A stretch of 64,000 bases of DNA from assembly GCF_026262505.1 (NCBI RefSeq), contig NC_067206.1:38701660-38765659 (forward strand), read 5' to 3'. The notes below the pieces were generated by a model, which saw only the letters and a program-made list of their open reading frames with translations, was not told the origin of the DNA and made no database searches. The DNA is from Trichomonas vaginalis G3 (lineage: Eukaryota; Parabasalia; Trichomonadida; Trichomonadidae). Both the position numbers and the translations under genes were made by a program. Positions 32,062-43,195 of this stretch are shown piece after piece (position 1 is the first letter of the stretch; each line of letters opens with the position of its first letter).

Positions 32062-32434
32062 AGTAAAAAAAGAAGTTTCCGTGAAAACGAATACCTGTCT
32101 CCAAAGCTTCTCCATTTCTCCATCTTCATGGAGTAACTGAGTTAGTCTGTCTTCTTCATCAATTCAAAGTTGAATACTTTCTCTACGTCTCCATCAAGAA
32201 AATGTGATGTGAATTCATTGAGAATTTTGACATTTCAAATTTTAAGAAAATAGGGGATAATTTTACATTAAAATTAACAAAATTGGAGAAGCTTATATTT
32301 TGGAATTTGGAGATTCCATCCAAGTGTGATACTAGGAGCACACTTACCCCCACCTAACCTGAATTTTTTGAATAAAATTCGATTTTTCATTAATGCAATG
32401 TCATGGGCGCGAGAGGTACCCCCAAAATTAAAAT
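32062..32434. other. Intergenic stretch before the PMS1-like gene
   Basis: No supported gene. Slightly GC-richer near 32330-32425, which probably belongs to the upstream region of the mismatch-repair gene. Confidence 0.5.
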
Positions 32435-32439
32435 TCACT
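32435..32439 (+). promoter_or_regulatory. Candidate initiator (TCACT) of the PMS1-like gene
   Basis: TCACT fits TCA+1Y(T/A) and lies 34 bases before the chosen ATG, somewhat further than usual. Confidence 0.4.
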
Positions 32440-32472
32440 GAATAATTTTTGTCAAAAAAAATTTCAATCAAA

Positions 32473-34230
32473 ATGAAAACACTGGGCAAACATGACAGCA
32501 CAATGGTTCGTGCTACAGAAACAATCAGTTCCCCAGCGCATGCACTCCGAGAGATGATTGAGAACGTATTTGATGCTGGCTGCACACTTTTGACAATTCG
32601 AGTTGGAAATGGTGGCCTTGATCATATTTCAGTATCAGATAATGGACCCGGTATCACTGAAGAAGGTCTTTCAATGATTTGTGATGAAGGTGTCACATCA
32701 AAAGAATTTGGAAAAGATGTAAGTGGCGGAAGAGGACGAGCATTAGAAGCAATTTCTTATTTATCATATTTAACTATCGACACTTGTACAGATAACAGTA
32801 ACAATGGTTGGAGATTGCAATTTGATGAAAATCATACACGAAAAATGGAAAAAATTACGAGACCTAAAGGAACAACAGTTACGGCCCAAACACTATTTTA
32901 TGGGCAACCAGTTCGTAGACATTATTTTCTTGAACATAAATCGCAGCAAGTTTCAGATATAATCGAAATTACACAATCATTTGCAATTGCAAGCTCAGCC
33001 AATATGACCGTTACTCTCGATAACAAATTACTCATACAAGTATCCACTCCAAAACGTGATAGCAGGATCAGTACCGTTTTTGGATCAGATATCATGAAAG
33101 GATTTGAACATGGAGAAGTTTCTCTTGATAAATGGCATTCAGAAGCTTCTCTTGAATATTACACAGCTACTCCTACAGCAAATTCCAACAAAAAAATCTT
33201 ATTTATTGTTAATAATCGACCATGTGTTTGTTCTGGACTTTATCGCGCAATCAAAAACGAATTTAGACTTTGTGCAGGACCGAAACTACCATCAGGAGTA
33301 TTCTTTATTACTGCTCCACGAAATACATTTGATTTTATACCGAATTCACCTCTTATTTCGATTTCTTTTGAGCACGAAAATATTCTACAGAAGACATTTT
33401 GTGAAATATTAAGCTCAGTTTGGAAGAAATCCAGTGAAAAATTGACATTTAACAATGTAATCTCAGAAGAACCGATTAGATCACTTCCACAGATGACCAG
33501 ACTGAAGAACACCGAGTCATTAGGTATAGAATGTCATTGCCAAGCTACAACAGATGATATTTTGGAAAGATTTAAAAATTGCCAAAATTATGTACCAGAT
33601 TATGGACTATCCTACGATGCTATTGAGACCAAAGCATTCAAGGATATGGAAATCATCGGCCAATGGAACCAATCTTTCATTATTACCAAATATGGTTGTG
33701 ATATTTACGCAATTGACCAACACGCGGCCATGGAAGCCCAAAACTTCGAGAAACTAAGGAAGAAATGTTCGATACAGAGCCAGCGCCTCATATCTCCTAT
33801 TGTTATCAGTGCAACTCCCCAAGAAATCTCAGCGGCCGAAGAATGCAAACAAAAGTGCAAAGAATTCGGTTACGATTATGATATTTCGGATAATTCCATC
33901 CATGTCAAGAAGATCCCATCAATTACAACTGTTGCTACAGGAAGTGACGATCTTCTTGAATTAATTACGATGTTGCATGAAAGCCCTGCATCACAACCGA
34001 TGACAAGGAAGGCCAGGATATGGATGGCTTACAGAGCATGCCACAGCTCTGTCAGAGTAGGAGATACAATGAATCATTCCCAAATGAAGGACCTTTTGAA
34101 TAGAATGGCTCAATCTGACTTCCCTTGGAATTGTCCGCACGGAAGACCAACTTGGTGCGAAATTTGGTCACTTCAAGAAAATTCTCAAAATTCTCTTGAA
34201 GAAAACATGAAAGAAGAGATCCACGAATAA
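32473..34230 (+). CDS. PMS1: MutL-family mismatch-repair protein, PMS1/PMS2 type with endonuclease motifs
   Basis: Protein of 585 residues. The N-terminal GHKL ATPase shows REMIENVFDAG (Glu27 and Asn31 match the catalytic Glu and Mg-binding Asn of MutL), SDNGPGI, TSKEFG and GGRGRALEAISYL. The C-terminal domain keeps the metal-binding endonuclease motif DQHA-x2-E-x4-E (Asp415), an ACHSSVRVGD motif and CPHGRPT (Cys554). These together mark the nicking subunit (yeast Pms1, human PMS2), which pairs with MLH1 to cut the new strand in mismatch repair in the nucleus. It is short for the family (usually over 800 residues) because the linker between the two domains is reduced to some tens of residues. 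The first in-frame ATG (32473) is used. Confidence 0.93.
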   Translation: MKTLGKHDSTMVRATETISSPAHALREMIENVFDAGCTLLTIRVGNGGLDHISVSDNGPGITEEGLSMICDEGVTSKEFGKDVSGGRGRALEAISYLSYLTIDTCTDNSNNGWRLQFDENHTRKMEKITRPKGTTVTAQTLFYGQPVRRHYFLEHKSQQVSDIIEITQSFAIASSANMTVTLDNKLLIQVSTPKRDSRISTVFGSDIMKGFEHGEVSLDKWHSEASLEYYTATPTANSNKKILFIVNNRPCVCSGLYRAIKNEFRLCAGPKLPSGVFFITAPRNTFDFIPNSPLISISFEHENILQKTFCEILSSVWKKSSEKLTFNNVISEEPIRSLPQMTRLKNTESLGIECHCQATTDDILERFKNCQNYVPDYGLSYDAIETKAFKDMEIIGQWNQSFIITKYGCDIYAIDQHAAMEAQNFEKLRKKCSIQSQRLISPIVISATPQEISAAEECKQKCKEFGYDYDISDNSIHVKKIPSITTVATGSDDLLELITMLHESPASQPMTRKARIWMAYRACHSSVRVGDTMNHSQMKDLLNRMAQSDFPWNCPHGRPTWCEIWSLQENSQNSLEENMKEEIHE

Positions 34231-34734
34231 TATTATTATCATGTGTTATTAAACTATCTGTTATATAATTCTTTATATGAAAAATTTAAAAATTTTATAA
34301 AATTTTTTCTTGTTTTTTAGAAGTTTACATATGAAATCATCATAGCAACTGCCAAATATGGATAAAATCTGCTGTTTTACCTTAATTTTTACCTTTATCC
34401 TAAAAATTTTCAATCTTTTTATATATTTTGAATGTAAATGAAAGCATGTTATCTAAATATTGAAATTTCATAACAATCATATTAGGTTTGGCATTTCGGA
34501 TTTCAACGAAATCAGGTTTTTGAAAAAAAATAATCAATATTCAAACAGAATATATTTCAATTCATCATATTTAGGATCTTATTATTTAAGATAGAAAGTA
34601 AAAGTGGAAATGTTTCGCTTTTTGCTTCTTACAATTTTAATTTTTCACAATCCTAATTCAGAAAAGAAAAATAAGCTAACAAAACAAATATATTTATACA
34701 AAACAACAACAAAACATAAAATTAACAAAACATT
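34231..34734. other. Gap between convergent genes
   Basis: AT-rich, no gene. It separates the 3' ends of the PMS1-like gene and the membrane-protein gene. Confidence 0.6.
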
Positions 34735-35469
34735 TTAAGCTCCAATATGATAACCATATATATTCTTCCTGATAACAGAAGATGAAGATCTGTTTGGAGC
34801 AAAAAATACAAATCTCTTTCCACAAATCAAAGATCCTTGGATAATAAAATAAATTGATGACATAACGTAGTTATAAGTTTCGAAAAAGGAAGATAGAGTG
34901 GACGTGATGCCAAAACTATTATTCTTGATCACAAAATGAAATAAAATTGTACTGAAAATAGAACTTATAAGAATCGTAATTGATATAATATAATGTGATA
35001 CCTTTGATCTCTTTCTTGGTTTTTCTAAGACTGTAAATAGAAATGAATACAATCCGAATGATAATTGGTTACAATATCTAATAATTTGATGGAGAATGTA
35101 GAAATTCTGTACTCCGAAATAAACATACATTATATTTGATATAGAAAATATAACTCCAATTAAAAAGAAAATGTAGCAAACTGCGAATCCGATTTTCATT
35201 TGTTTGAAAGAGTTTCTACGAACAAAGAATCTGAATGCCGAATAAGCTGCCCTTAATATAAATGCGGAACTGAATGCAGTAAATATCTTGGCGCAGACTC
35301 CTGTGTACGTTTCTTGAATCATAAAAGTATAGGAACTAAGAATAGTTTTGTATGAATGTTCGGTTAAATGATATTCAATTTGAATAATAAAATATGGTAA
35401 GAGCTGCAGTAATGCTGCCAACCAGAAAGAGATAACATCCAGTTGTAATCGCATTGTCACTTTTATCAT
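34735..35469 (-). CDS. Multi-pass membrane protein of unknown function
   Basis: Protein of 244 residues with five or six hydrophobic helices. Clear ones are near residues 11-31 (VISFWLAALLQLLPYFIIQI), 92-117 (IGFAVCYIFFLIGVIFSISN) and 160-182 (HYIISITILISSIFSTILFH), with weaker ones near 62-78, 125-147 and 200-215. Basic loops (RRNSFKQMK, EKPRKRSK) lie between them, and the C-terminus is a short basic tail. No family recognised. The frame is intact and a TCATA initiator lies upstream of the ATG, so it is probably expressed. An in-frame ATG five codons further in is an alternative start. Confidence 0.75.
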   Translation of the reverse strand: MIKVTMRLQLDVISFWLAALLQLLPYFIIQIEYHLTEHSYKTILSSYTFMIQETYTGVCAKIFTAFSSAFILRAAYSAFRFFVRRNSFKQMKIGFAVCYIFFLIGVIFSISNIMYVYFGVQNFYILHQIIRYCNQLSFGLYSFLFTVLEKPRKRSKVSHYIISITILISSIFSTILFHFVIKNNSFGITSTLSSFFETYNYVMSSIYFIIQGSLICGKRFVFFAPNRSSSSVIRKNIYGYHIGA

Positions 35470-35485
35470 TCAAATCTGAAAATCG

Positions 35486-35490
35486 TATGA
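35486..35490 (-). promoter_or_regulatory. Initiator (TCATA) of the membrane-protein gene
   Basis: Matches TCA+1Y(T/A), with the A+1 19 bases before the ATG. Confidence 0.5.
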
Positions 35491-36071
35491 AATTTGTATA
35501 ACATCACTCTAATAGAATGTATTTTTCGTAGGATCTAAATTTTTTTTCCAACAAAATATTTTTGAAAAATTTTGAATGTTTCTTCATTAGGTTGTTACGG
35601 TTGTTTTGAATTTCCGATCAAATCTCTCATCCACGAAAAATAATTTTTTTGAATGGTATCATATTTTTTTGAATGCTGATGAAGTGATAACAATTTCATA
35701 ATGAATTATATGAATCACCTTCTTCTCTTTTTTTTTTCAAACGGAAAATTTTGACAGACATTGAAAAACGCCCTTAATATTCATTGATAAAGGTACATTC
35801 ACTAGGCGATAACAGTAAAATGGGATGAAAATAGGATAAATAGCATCCCTATATAGTGCCTAACAATATTTATACGGGCCAAAAAAATTTGGCTAGAGAT
35901 TTGGCGAGTTATAAAACTTAGAAAATTGAGAGGGATTTTTATTTTTGAATTTTTTTTGGAAAGTTAAAATTGCGATTAAAAATCGATTTCCAGGAGAACT
36001 AAGCATCTCATCATATATTTAAATCGATAAAAATATTAAATAATAGTTGAATAGTATAACAACGTGAAATT
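35491..36071. other. Intergenic stretch with no supported gene
   Basis: AT-rich, nothing recognised. Confidence 0.55.
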
Positions 36072-36272
36072 ATGGCTGAATCTACAGAAAAAATGAACAT
36101 ATTTGACATTTTTGAAAATTCTACGTTAGATGGTGACAGACTCATAAACTATACTTTAGCTAAGATTGATATATGGTTTCAACAACACATGGTTAAAATC
36201 GTAAAATATTTTAGATTTCAAAAAGATATATATGGTAATATAATGGAACAAAGTCAACAAATAGCATGTTAA
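36072..36272 (+). CDS. Short hypothetical ORF (66 residues), doubtful
   Basis: Begins with ATG and reads MAESTEKMNIFDIFENSTLD onward, with protein-like composition unlike most chance frames here, but stops after 66 codons. No motif. It may be a 5' fragment of a decayed gene. Confidence 0.3.
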   Translation: MAESTEKMNIFDIFENSTLDGDRLINYTLAKIDIWFQQHMVKIVKYFRFQKDIYGNIMEQSQQIAC

Positions 36273-38579
36273 ATATGTTATAATTAACTTTTTATTAGAT
36301 CCAATAGTAGATATCGAATGGTTTCCAGCTTTATGGGTAAATATTTCTTTTCGAGCTTCTCTTTCACTGTTGTATTAAGGTTGTAAATTTTTGATGCTAG
36401 AAACTATGGAATCTTCTTTGCTGCTGCATTTTCTTGAGAGTTTTTGCAATTTCGAATAGATCTGCGCATTGTATGAAATGGAGGCTTTAAAATATCTTGA
36501 AAACAGAATAGGACTGCTTTTCCAAAGGAATGCTTACTTGTAAATCAGAGAGTTTCAAAATTGACAGCAAGATTATCATCATAACTTTCGATTTTGCTGC
36601 GAAAAAGGAAGACAAGTAATTAAACAAATCATTTACTGTTGTTCATCAAAAGAGAAAACTTTGATAAACTAATGATGATAAAATCAAGCTATCTTTTAAT
36701 ATTTTAAATTGATAAGACATTCAAAATATTTGAATGGTTTAAAATATTTTCTTTTAATTTCTATAAGATATTATCATGATTATATAATAAAATTTAAATT
36801 TTTATTCAAAAAGGCAATATTTCAAACTTTTAATTTCAAAAATCTTAATTCTGCAATAAGTGTATTTAATTGTAGCAAATTTAATGATCCTTCGTCATGC
36901 TTAGCAATTTGGAACTCATAAATTAATGATTTCTTCAAGTAAAATTCTGCATTATTTCAAAAGTCAATAATTCTCTAGTAACTTTTCTTCAAACCCTAAC
37001 CATTATATTATATGTATAATGGAGAATAATTGCAAAGAAAGATAGCCGAATTTACTGTGTAGTTCTTGTGATGCGAAATAATTGCAAATTAACACATAGT
37101 GTTAACAGCATCAATCTCTTTTTGCTCTCATTTAAATGCATTCGCACACTTTAATTTTGAAATATAAGAGTTTTGGAAATTATCAAATTTATCTGCTCAA
37201 ATACTATAGATCTTCATAAGTGTTAATAGAATCATTAGCCTTACATATAGTGTTTAATATAATGATGCACATTATACTGGGATTCATTCCTTATTCATCT
37301 AGTTATTATAAGATTTACAACCCCATGAAAATTTAAAATTTTGTCAAAAATAGTGAATGTACCTTTTCATTGATATATGGTTTTCAGATTCAAATTAAAC
37401 ATACTAAGACGTTTCTCTATTAAATATAGTTTGTTTTTATCAATTTCAAATTCGAAAGAATACCCTACTTTTGGGTTGAAAGTTACAAGCTCTCAATTTT
37501 CGTCCCTTTTGTACGTTTATTATAATTGTAGCATATTGTCATCAAGCACGCGACTAACCAGCAAAGACGTGTCCTCTAATTCCGTCCCTAGTTCAAGAAT
37601 CTGGAACTATTTAAGCAAAAACATTCGATTTCAAAATCAAGCATTCTTTATTCAACGAGTAAAACATTAAAGTATGATTTGTCATACACGGAATAATGAC
37701 AAGCTCTTAGAGTATGTTTAGTACAGAGTTACTGCCAACTTGAGTTCTTGAATTTGGTAAGTTAGAACAAAAGAAGACATATGTCGCATCTAAGGACTTG
37801 TACTTATCAGAGTATTACTAAATGTTTAAGAATGTTAGTTTTCGTCCCAAACTCGTACGTTTCCACGCGAATCTTGATAATAAATATACTATTTTGGACT
37901 TTTTGCAATAAATCTCTTTTTACCACATTAGCATATCTGTGTGTATGCTACTTAACCTCTTTAGAGACCATTAAGATAATGTTTTTTGATACTTTTTCAA
38001 GACTATGCCATAAAGTAAACGAATAATTTACAAAATGGTATTAAAAAATTGAATTTTATTATGCTTTTATAAATATTGAGACTTTTTAGGACTATTTTAA
38101 AAATGTAAATAGATCAATCATTTTAATATTAGATAAGATAATCTAAAGACGTCAGATGTTTCAATAACTTCAGATCAATGACTAATATGAAATTTAAGAT
38201 TTGTGTTAATTTAAGAATTAACAATGGAATCTGGTTTAGAAAGATGGAAAGCATAGAGAATCTAAAGGATAAGAGAGATTAAATACAAAATGCTGCATAA
38301 AAAGGCAGATCAGTGAGAAGAAATCATGAGGTTAAAAAGGAACATTCAAATTAGAATATAACATTGCATATTACAATATTAATATTAAAGATAATACTGC
38401 ACATCATTGTGCAGTGATCCATAAATCAATATTAATATCTCATATGATAAAATCTAATATCATATTACAATATTAATATTAAAGATAATACTGCACATCA
38501 TTGTGCAATTACACTATTTTAAATATTTTCATAAATAATGACTTACAAGTTAAAAAAATGTAGAATTAACTGCATGATC
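36273..38579. other. Long AT-rich stretch without supported genes
   Basis: Several plus-strand frames of 60-100 codons (36709, 37377, 37781) look like chance or deep relics; none has a recognisable motif. The stretch ends where the 12-bp repeat array begins. Confidence 0.5.
38367..38507. repeat. Direct repeat of 47 bp with an internal palindrome
   Basis: The same 47 bases occur at 38367-38413 and 38461-38507, starting CATATTACAATATTAATATT and ending in the palindrome-like TGCACATCATTGTGCA. They lie just left of the 12-bp array. Confidence 0.85.
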
Positions 38580-41006
38580 CAATATTGGACCGAATGTATG
38601 TTTGAATCTATAACTGAATTCATTAATGACAAAAAAGTGACTCTATAACTGAGTATCTGGCTGACAATATGCCTGAAAGTTTGAATGTGTCTAGGAATAT
38701 AACTGACAGTTTGAGTGACATTTTGAATGAGGGTTTGGTTGTCAGTATAACTCAAGGTTTGAGAGAGAATATGACTCACAGTTTGACTGATAAAATGACT
38801 TAGAGTTTGAGTGACAGTATGAACAACAGTTTGGGTGATAGTATGAACTACAGTATGACTGAGAATATGACTTCGGTTTGACACACACTATGAATTAGCT
38901 TTTTAGTTAAGATAAGACTGATAGTTTGACTGACAATATGACTTCGGTTTGACAGACACTATGAATTAGCTTTTTAGTTAAGATAAGACTGATAGTTTGA
39001 CTGACAATATGACTTCGGTTTGACACACACTATGAATTAGCTTTTTAGTTAGGATAAGACTGATAGTTTGACTGACAATATGACTTCGGTTTGACACACT
39101 ATGAATTAGCTTTTTATTGAGAGTAAGACTGACAGTTTGACTGACAATATGACTTCGGTTTGACACACTATGACTTACGGTTTTAGTTAGGATAAGACTG
39201 ATAGTTTGACTGACAATATGACTTCGGTTTGACACACTATGAATTAGCTTTTTAGTTAGGATAAGACTGATAGTTTGACTGACAATATGACTTCGGTTTG
39301 ACAGACACTATGAATTAGCTTTTTAGTTAGGATAAGACTGATAGTTTGGGTGACAATATGACTTCGGTTTGACAGACACTATGAATTAGCTTTTTAGTTA
39401 GGATAAGACTGATAGTTTGACTGACAATATGACTTCGGTTTGACAGACACTATGAATTAGCTTTTTATTGAGAGTAAGACTGATAGTTTGACTGACAATA
39501 TGACTTCGGTTTGACAGACACTATGAATTAGCTTTTTAGTTAAGATAAGACTGATAGTTTGACTGACAATATGACTTCGGTTTGACACACTATGAATTAG
39601 CTTTTTATTGAGAGTAAGACTGATAGTTTGACTGACAATATGACTTCGGTTTGACAGACACTATGAATTAGCTTTTTAGTTAGGATAAGACTGATAGTTT
39701 GACTGACAATATGACTTCGGTTTGACAGACACTATGAATTAGCTTTTTATTGAGAGTAAGACTGATAGTTTGACTGACAATATGACTTCGGTTTGACAGA
39801 CACTATGAATTAGCTTTTTAGTTAAGATAAGACTGATAGTTTGACTGACAATATGACTTCGGTTTGACACACTATGAATTAGCTTTTTATTGAGAGTAAG
39901 ACTGATAGTTTGACTGACAATATGACTTCGGTTTGACACACACTATGACTTACGGTTTTAGTTAGGATAAGACTGATAGTTTGACTGACAATATGACTTC
40001 GGTTTGACAGACACTATGAATTAGCTTTTTAGTTAAGATAAGACTGATAGTTTGACTGACAATATGACTTCGGTTTGACACACTATGAATTAGCTTTTTA
40101 TTGAGAGTAAGACTGATAGTTTGACTGACAATATGACTTCGGTTTGACAGACACTATGAATTAGCTTTTTAGTTAAGATAAGACTGATAGTTTGACTGAC
40201 AATATGACTTCGGTTTGACACACACTATGAATTAGCTTTTTAGTTAGGATAAGACTGATAGTTTGACTGACAATATGACTTCGGTTTGACACACTATGAA
40301 TTAGCTTTTTATTGAGAGTAAGACTGATAGTTTGACTGACAATATGACTTCGGTTTGACACACTATGAATTAGCTTTTTAGTTAGGATAAGACTGACAGT
40401 TTGGGTGACAATATGACTTCGGTTTGACAGACACTATGAATTAGCTTTTTAGTTAGAATAAGACTGATAGTTTGACTGACAATATGACTTCGGTTTGACA
40501 CACTATGAATTAGCTTTTTATTGAGAGTAAGACTGATAGTTTGACTGACAATATGACTTCGGTTTGACACACTATGAATTAGCTTTTTAGTTAAGATAAG
40601 ACTGACAGTTTGACTGACAATATGACTTCGGTTTGACACACACTATGACTTACGGTTTTAGTTAGAATAAGACTGATAGTTTGACTGACAATATGACTTC
40701 GGTTTGACACACTATGAATTAGCTTTTTAGTTAGGATAAGACTGATAGTTTGACTGACAATATGACTTCGGTTTGACAGACACTATGAATTAGCTTTTTA
40801 GTTAGGATAAGACTGATAGTTTGACTGACAATATGACTTCGGTTTGACAGACACTATGAATTAGCTTTTTATTGAGAGTAAGACTGATAGTTTGACTGAC
40901 AATATGACTTCGGTTTGACAGACACTATGAATTAGCTTTTTAGTTAGGATAAGACTGACAGTTTGGGTGACAATATGACTTCGGTTTGACACACACTATG
41001 AATTAG
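38580..41006. repeat. Degenerate 12-bp tandem array, left block
   Basis: Built from 12-bp words of the form xATATGACTGAC / xGTTTGACTGAC. These are organised in higher-order units of about 60-72 bp that contain GACTTCGGTTTGACACAC, ACTATGAATTAGC and TTTTTAGTTA. Plus-strand translation gives tetrapeptides such as NMTD and SLTD with regular stops; the minus strand is open for stretches (MSNRSHIVSQTISL...). No start context or conserved domain supports a protein. It ends abruptly at the virus-like element. Confidence 0.9.
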
Positions 41007-41541
41007 TTAATGGTTTCATCGTAAATGACTTTGTCAAACATGAACGTAAATGATTTGTCATAATTTCATCGTAAATGACTTTGTCAAACATGAGCGTAAA
41101 TAATCCAAAAATAATGTTTATGTTAGAATGTTAGATCTAACACCTTTTCTAACACCTTTTCTAACATGTTTTCTAACATGGAGGATTTCATCTGATATAA
41201 ATATTATTCCTTCATTTCATTCTATACACAATTTACATCATATACGATTTAATAGATATAATACTTTACTGTTTCATTAGATATACACATTCTTCCCTAA
41301 ACATTATATTTTAATTAAAGTCCATCAAATATTTTTAGGATACTTTCACCAAATAATATTTATATCAGATGAAATCCTCCATGTTAGAAAACATGTTAGA
41401 AAAGGTGTTAGATCTAACATTCTAACATAAACATTATTTTTGGATTATTTACGCTCATGTTTGACAAAGTCATTTACGATGAAATTATGACAAATCATTT
41501 ACGTTCATGTTTGACAAAGTCATTTACGATGAAACCATTAA
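41007..41541. repeat. 535-bp snap-back palindrome at the left end of the element
   Basis: Left arm 41007-41208 (202 bp) is matched by right arm 41352-41541 (190 bp), inverted, with a 143-bp unique centre. The arms appear identical except that the left has one more 12-bp unit (TAACACCTTTTC). The centre is plain AT-rich DNA. It could be a folded element end or a nested foldback element. Confidence 0.9.
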
Positions 41542-42215
41542 CGTAAACATATACGATGAAGAAGTTTCGACAAATCATTTACGTTCATGTTTGACAAAGT
41601 CATTTACGATGAAACCATTAACGTAAACATATACGATGAAGAAGTTTCGACACATTCATTTACGTTCATTAACGATGAAGAAGTCATGAAAATTCAAGAG
41701 GTGAGAAAAGAGGTGAGAAAAGAGGTGAGATCTACCCTTCTACCCTAAACATTATTTTTGGATCATTTACGCTCATTATGATGAAGAAGTTTCGACAAAT
41801 CATTTACGTTCATGTTTGACAAAGTCATTTACGATGAAACCATTAACGTAAACATATACGATGAAGAAGTTTCGACACATTCATTTACGTTCATTAACGA
41901 TGAAGAAGTCATGAAAATTCAAGAGGTGAGAAAAGAGGTGAGAAAAGAGGTGAGATCTCACCACTTCACCTAAACATTATTTTTGGATCATTTACGCTCA
42001 TTATGATGAAGAAGTTTCGACAAATCATTTACGTTCATGTTTGACAAAGTCATTTACGTTCATTACGATGAAGAAGTTTCGACACATTCATTTACGTTCA
42101 TTACGATGAAGAAGTCATGAAAATTCAAGAGGGTAGAAAATAGGTGAGAAAAGAGGTGAGATCTCACCACTTCACCTAAACATTATTTTTGGATCATTTA
42201 CACTCATTACGATGA
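41380..42215. repeat. Iterated palindromic modules around AGATCT with linked word changes
   Basis: Modules near 41380-41445, 41697-41768, 41923-41993 and 42130-42205. Each has two or three direct words ending in AAAA, then a palindrome around GATC, then the complementary word twice, then TAAACATTATTTTTGGAT. The word is GTTAG in the first and GGTGAG or GGGTAG in the others, with the complement (CTAACA, CTCACC, CTACCC) on the right. Between modules lie copies of CGATGAAGAAGTTTCGACA and TCATTTACGTTCATG. A fifth module is at 47512-47575. Confidence 0.85.
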
Positions 42216-42407
42216 AGTTTTGACAAAGTCATTTACGAAGAAGTTTTGACAAAGCATATACGAAGAAGTCATAACAAAGCATTTACGAAGAAGTCATAAC
42301 AAAACATATACGAAGAAGTCATAACAAAACATTTATGTTATACAGTAATGTTAGTCATGAATGTTTGTCCTACGTGTTGGCGTTAGTGTTGAAAAATAAT
42401 GTTTGTC
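42216..42407. repeat. Short repeats GAAGAAGT-CATAACAAA upstream of the HNH gene end
   Basis: Four or five copies of a unit of about 27-28 bp (ACGAAGAAGTCATAACAAA with CATTTACGAAG/CATATACGAAG) lead into the 3' end of the HNH gene. Confidence 0.7.
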
Positions 42408-42938
42408 CTACATGAAGCCGTACAAGCGTTTGAATTTGTTTATGCATAAGATTACTCTCTTGTTTTCTGTATCTATCATACAAACATAAGCAGCACCTGT
42501 TTTTGTAAAGTTTATATGAAGTTTTCGATAGTTAAGACCTGTATAATAATAGAATGCGTCCTCATTCTCAACATAGTAGTAGAACTCAAACGAATGCTTA
42601 CCATAATCTGTTATTTCAACAGCTTCGTCAGATATTTCATCAACGAACTCATAAACTATATCGCCATACTTGCTTTTATTTCTATTGTTTTCAGATCTAG
42701 AACACCAACGAAGGTTTGAGATTCTGTTGTCCGTTCTATCATGATTTATATGATCTATTTCTTTCAAATTGTTTGGATTTTCAATCCACTGTTCTGCAAT
42801 AATTCTATGCTTAAAATGCGTTTTGTTGTTTAAACTAAGCACAATATAACCATAATTATTTAAGCATTCACTCATAATATGTTTGTCTTTCTTTCGACGA
42901 ATAGTAAAAGGATATGTCGTAAATCTCATAATCTTCAT
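42408..42938 (-). CDS. HNH homing-type endonuclease
   Basis: Protein of 176 residues. Residues about 42-90 hold an HNH fold with HRIIAEQWIENPNNLKEIDH, then INHDRTDNRISNLRW and CSRSENNRNK, the pattern of phage and viral HNH endonucleases. These cut double-stranded DNA and often promote their own spread. The C-terminal part (about 105-176) ends in NKFKRLYGF, and a similar ending (LEKVYGFKYD) with comparable tyrosine-rich strands occurs in the 94-residue protein at 47656, so the two may share a C-terminal domain. The frame is intact. It is divergent from the helicase gene, 257 bases away. Confidence 0.82.
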   Translation of the reverse strand: MKIMRFTTYPFTIRRKKDKHIMSECLNNYGYIVLSLNNKTHFKHRIIAEQWIENPNNLKEIDHINHDRTDNRISNLRWCSRSENNRNKSKYGDIVYEFVDEISDEAVEITDYGKHSFEFYYYVENEDAFYYYTGLNYRKLHINFTKTGAAYVCMIDTENKRVILCINKFKRLYGFM

Positions 42939-43195
42939 GATTTCTCAATGTTTCCCATTGAGTTTGTTCCCACTAACACGTTCTCATTGACGTCCTCAAT
43001 ATCTTCTTCCTCACTGAACTCGTCAATATTTTCACTAGCTCCTTCTGTAATGTTTTCTCGGCATTGTTGACTTCTTCTGTAATGTTAGATGTTGTTGTTT
43101 CGCTCATGTTCTTTCACTAATGTTAAAAAGTTATGTTGTACGAATTTTGAACAGAATTTAGAGCAGTTATGAAACAATGAAGTATTTTTACGCTA

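Noticed and set aside
32274-32585. 103-codon minus-strand frame over the PMS1-like start
   Set aside because: Antisense shadow of the mismatch-repair gene.
37001-37015. AACCCTAACC as telomere-like sequence
   Set aside because: A single short occurrence; no array.
36709-38026. Frames of 70-97 codons as transposase relics
   Set aside because: One (37377) has a faint helix-turn-helix look, but no DDE residue or end repeat could be seen.
38543-40982. Minus-strand frames of 60-113 codons (MSNRSHIVSQ type)
   Set aside because: By-products of the satellite; repeated stops and lack of a unique region argue against a gene.
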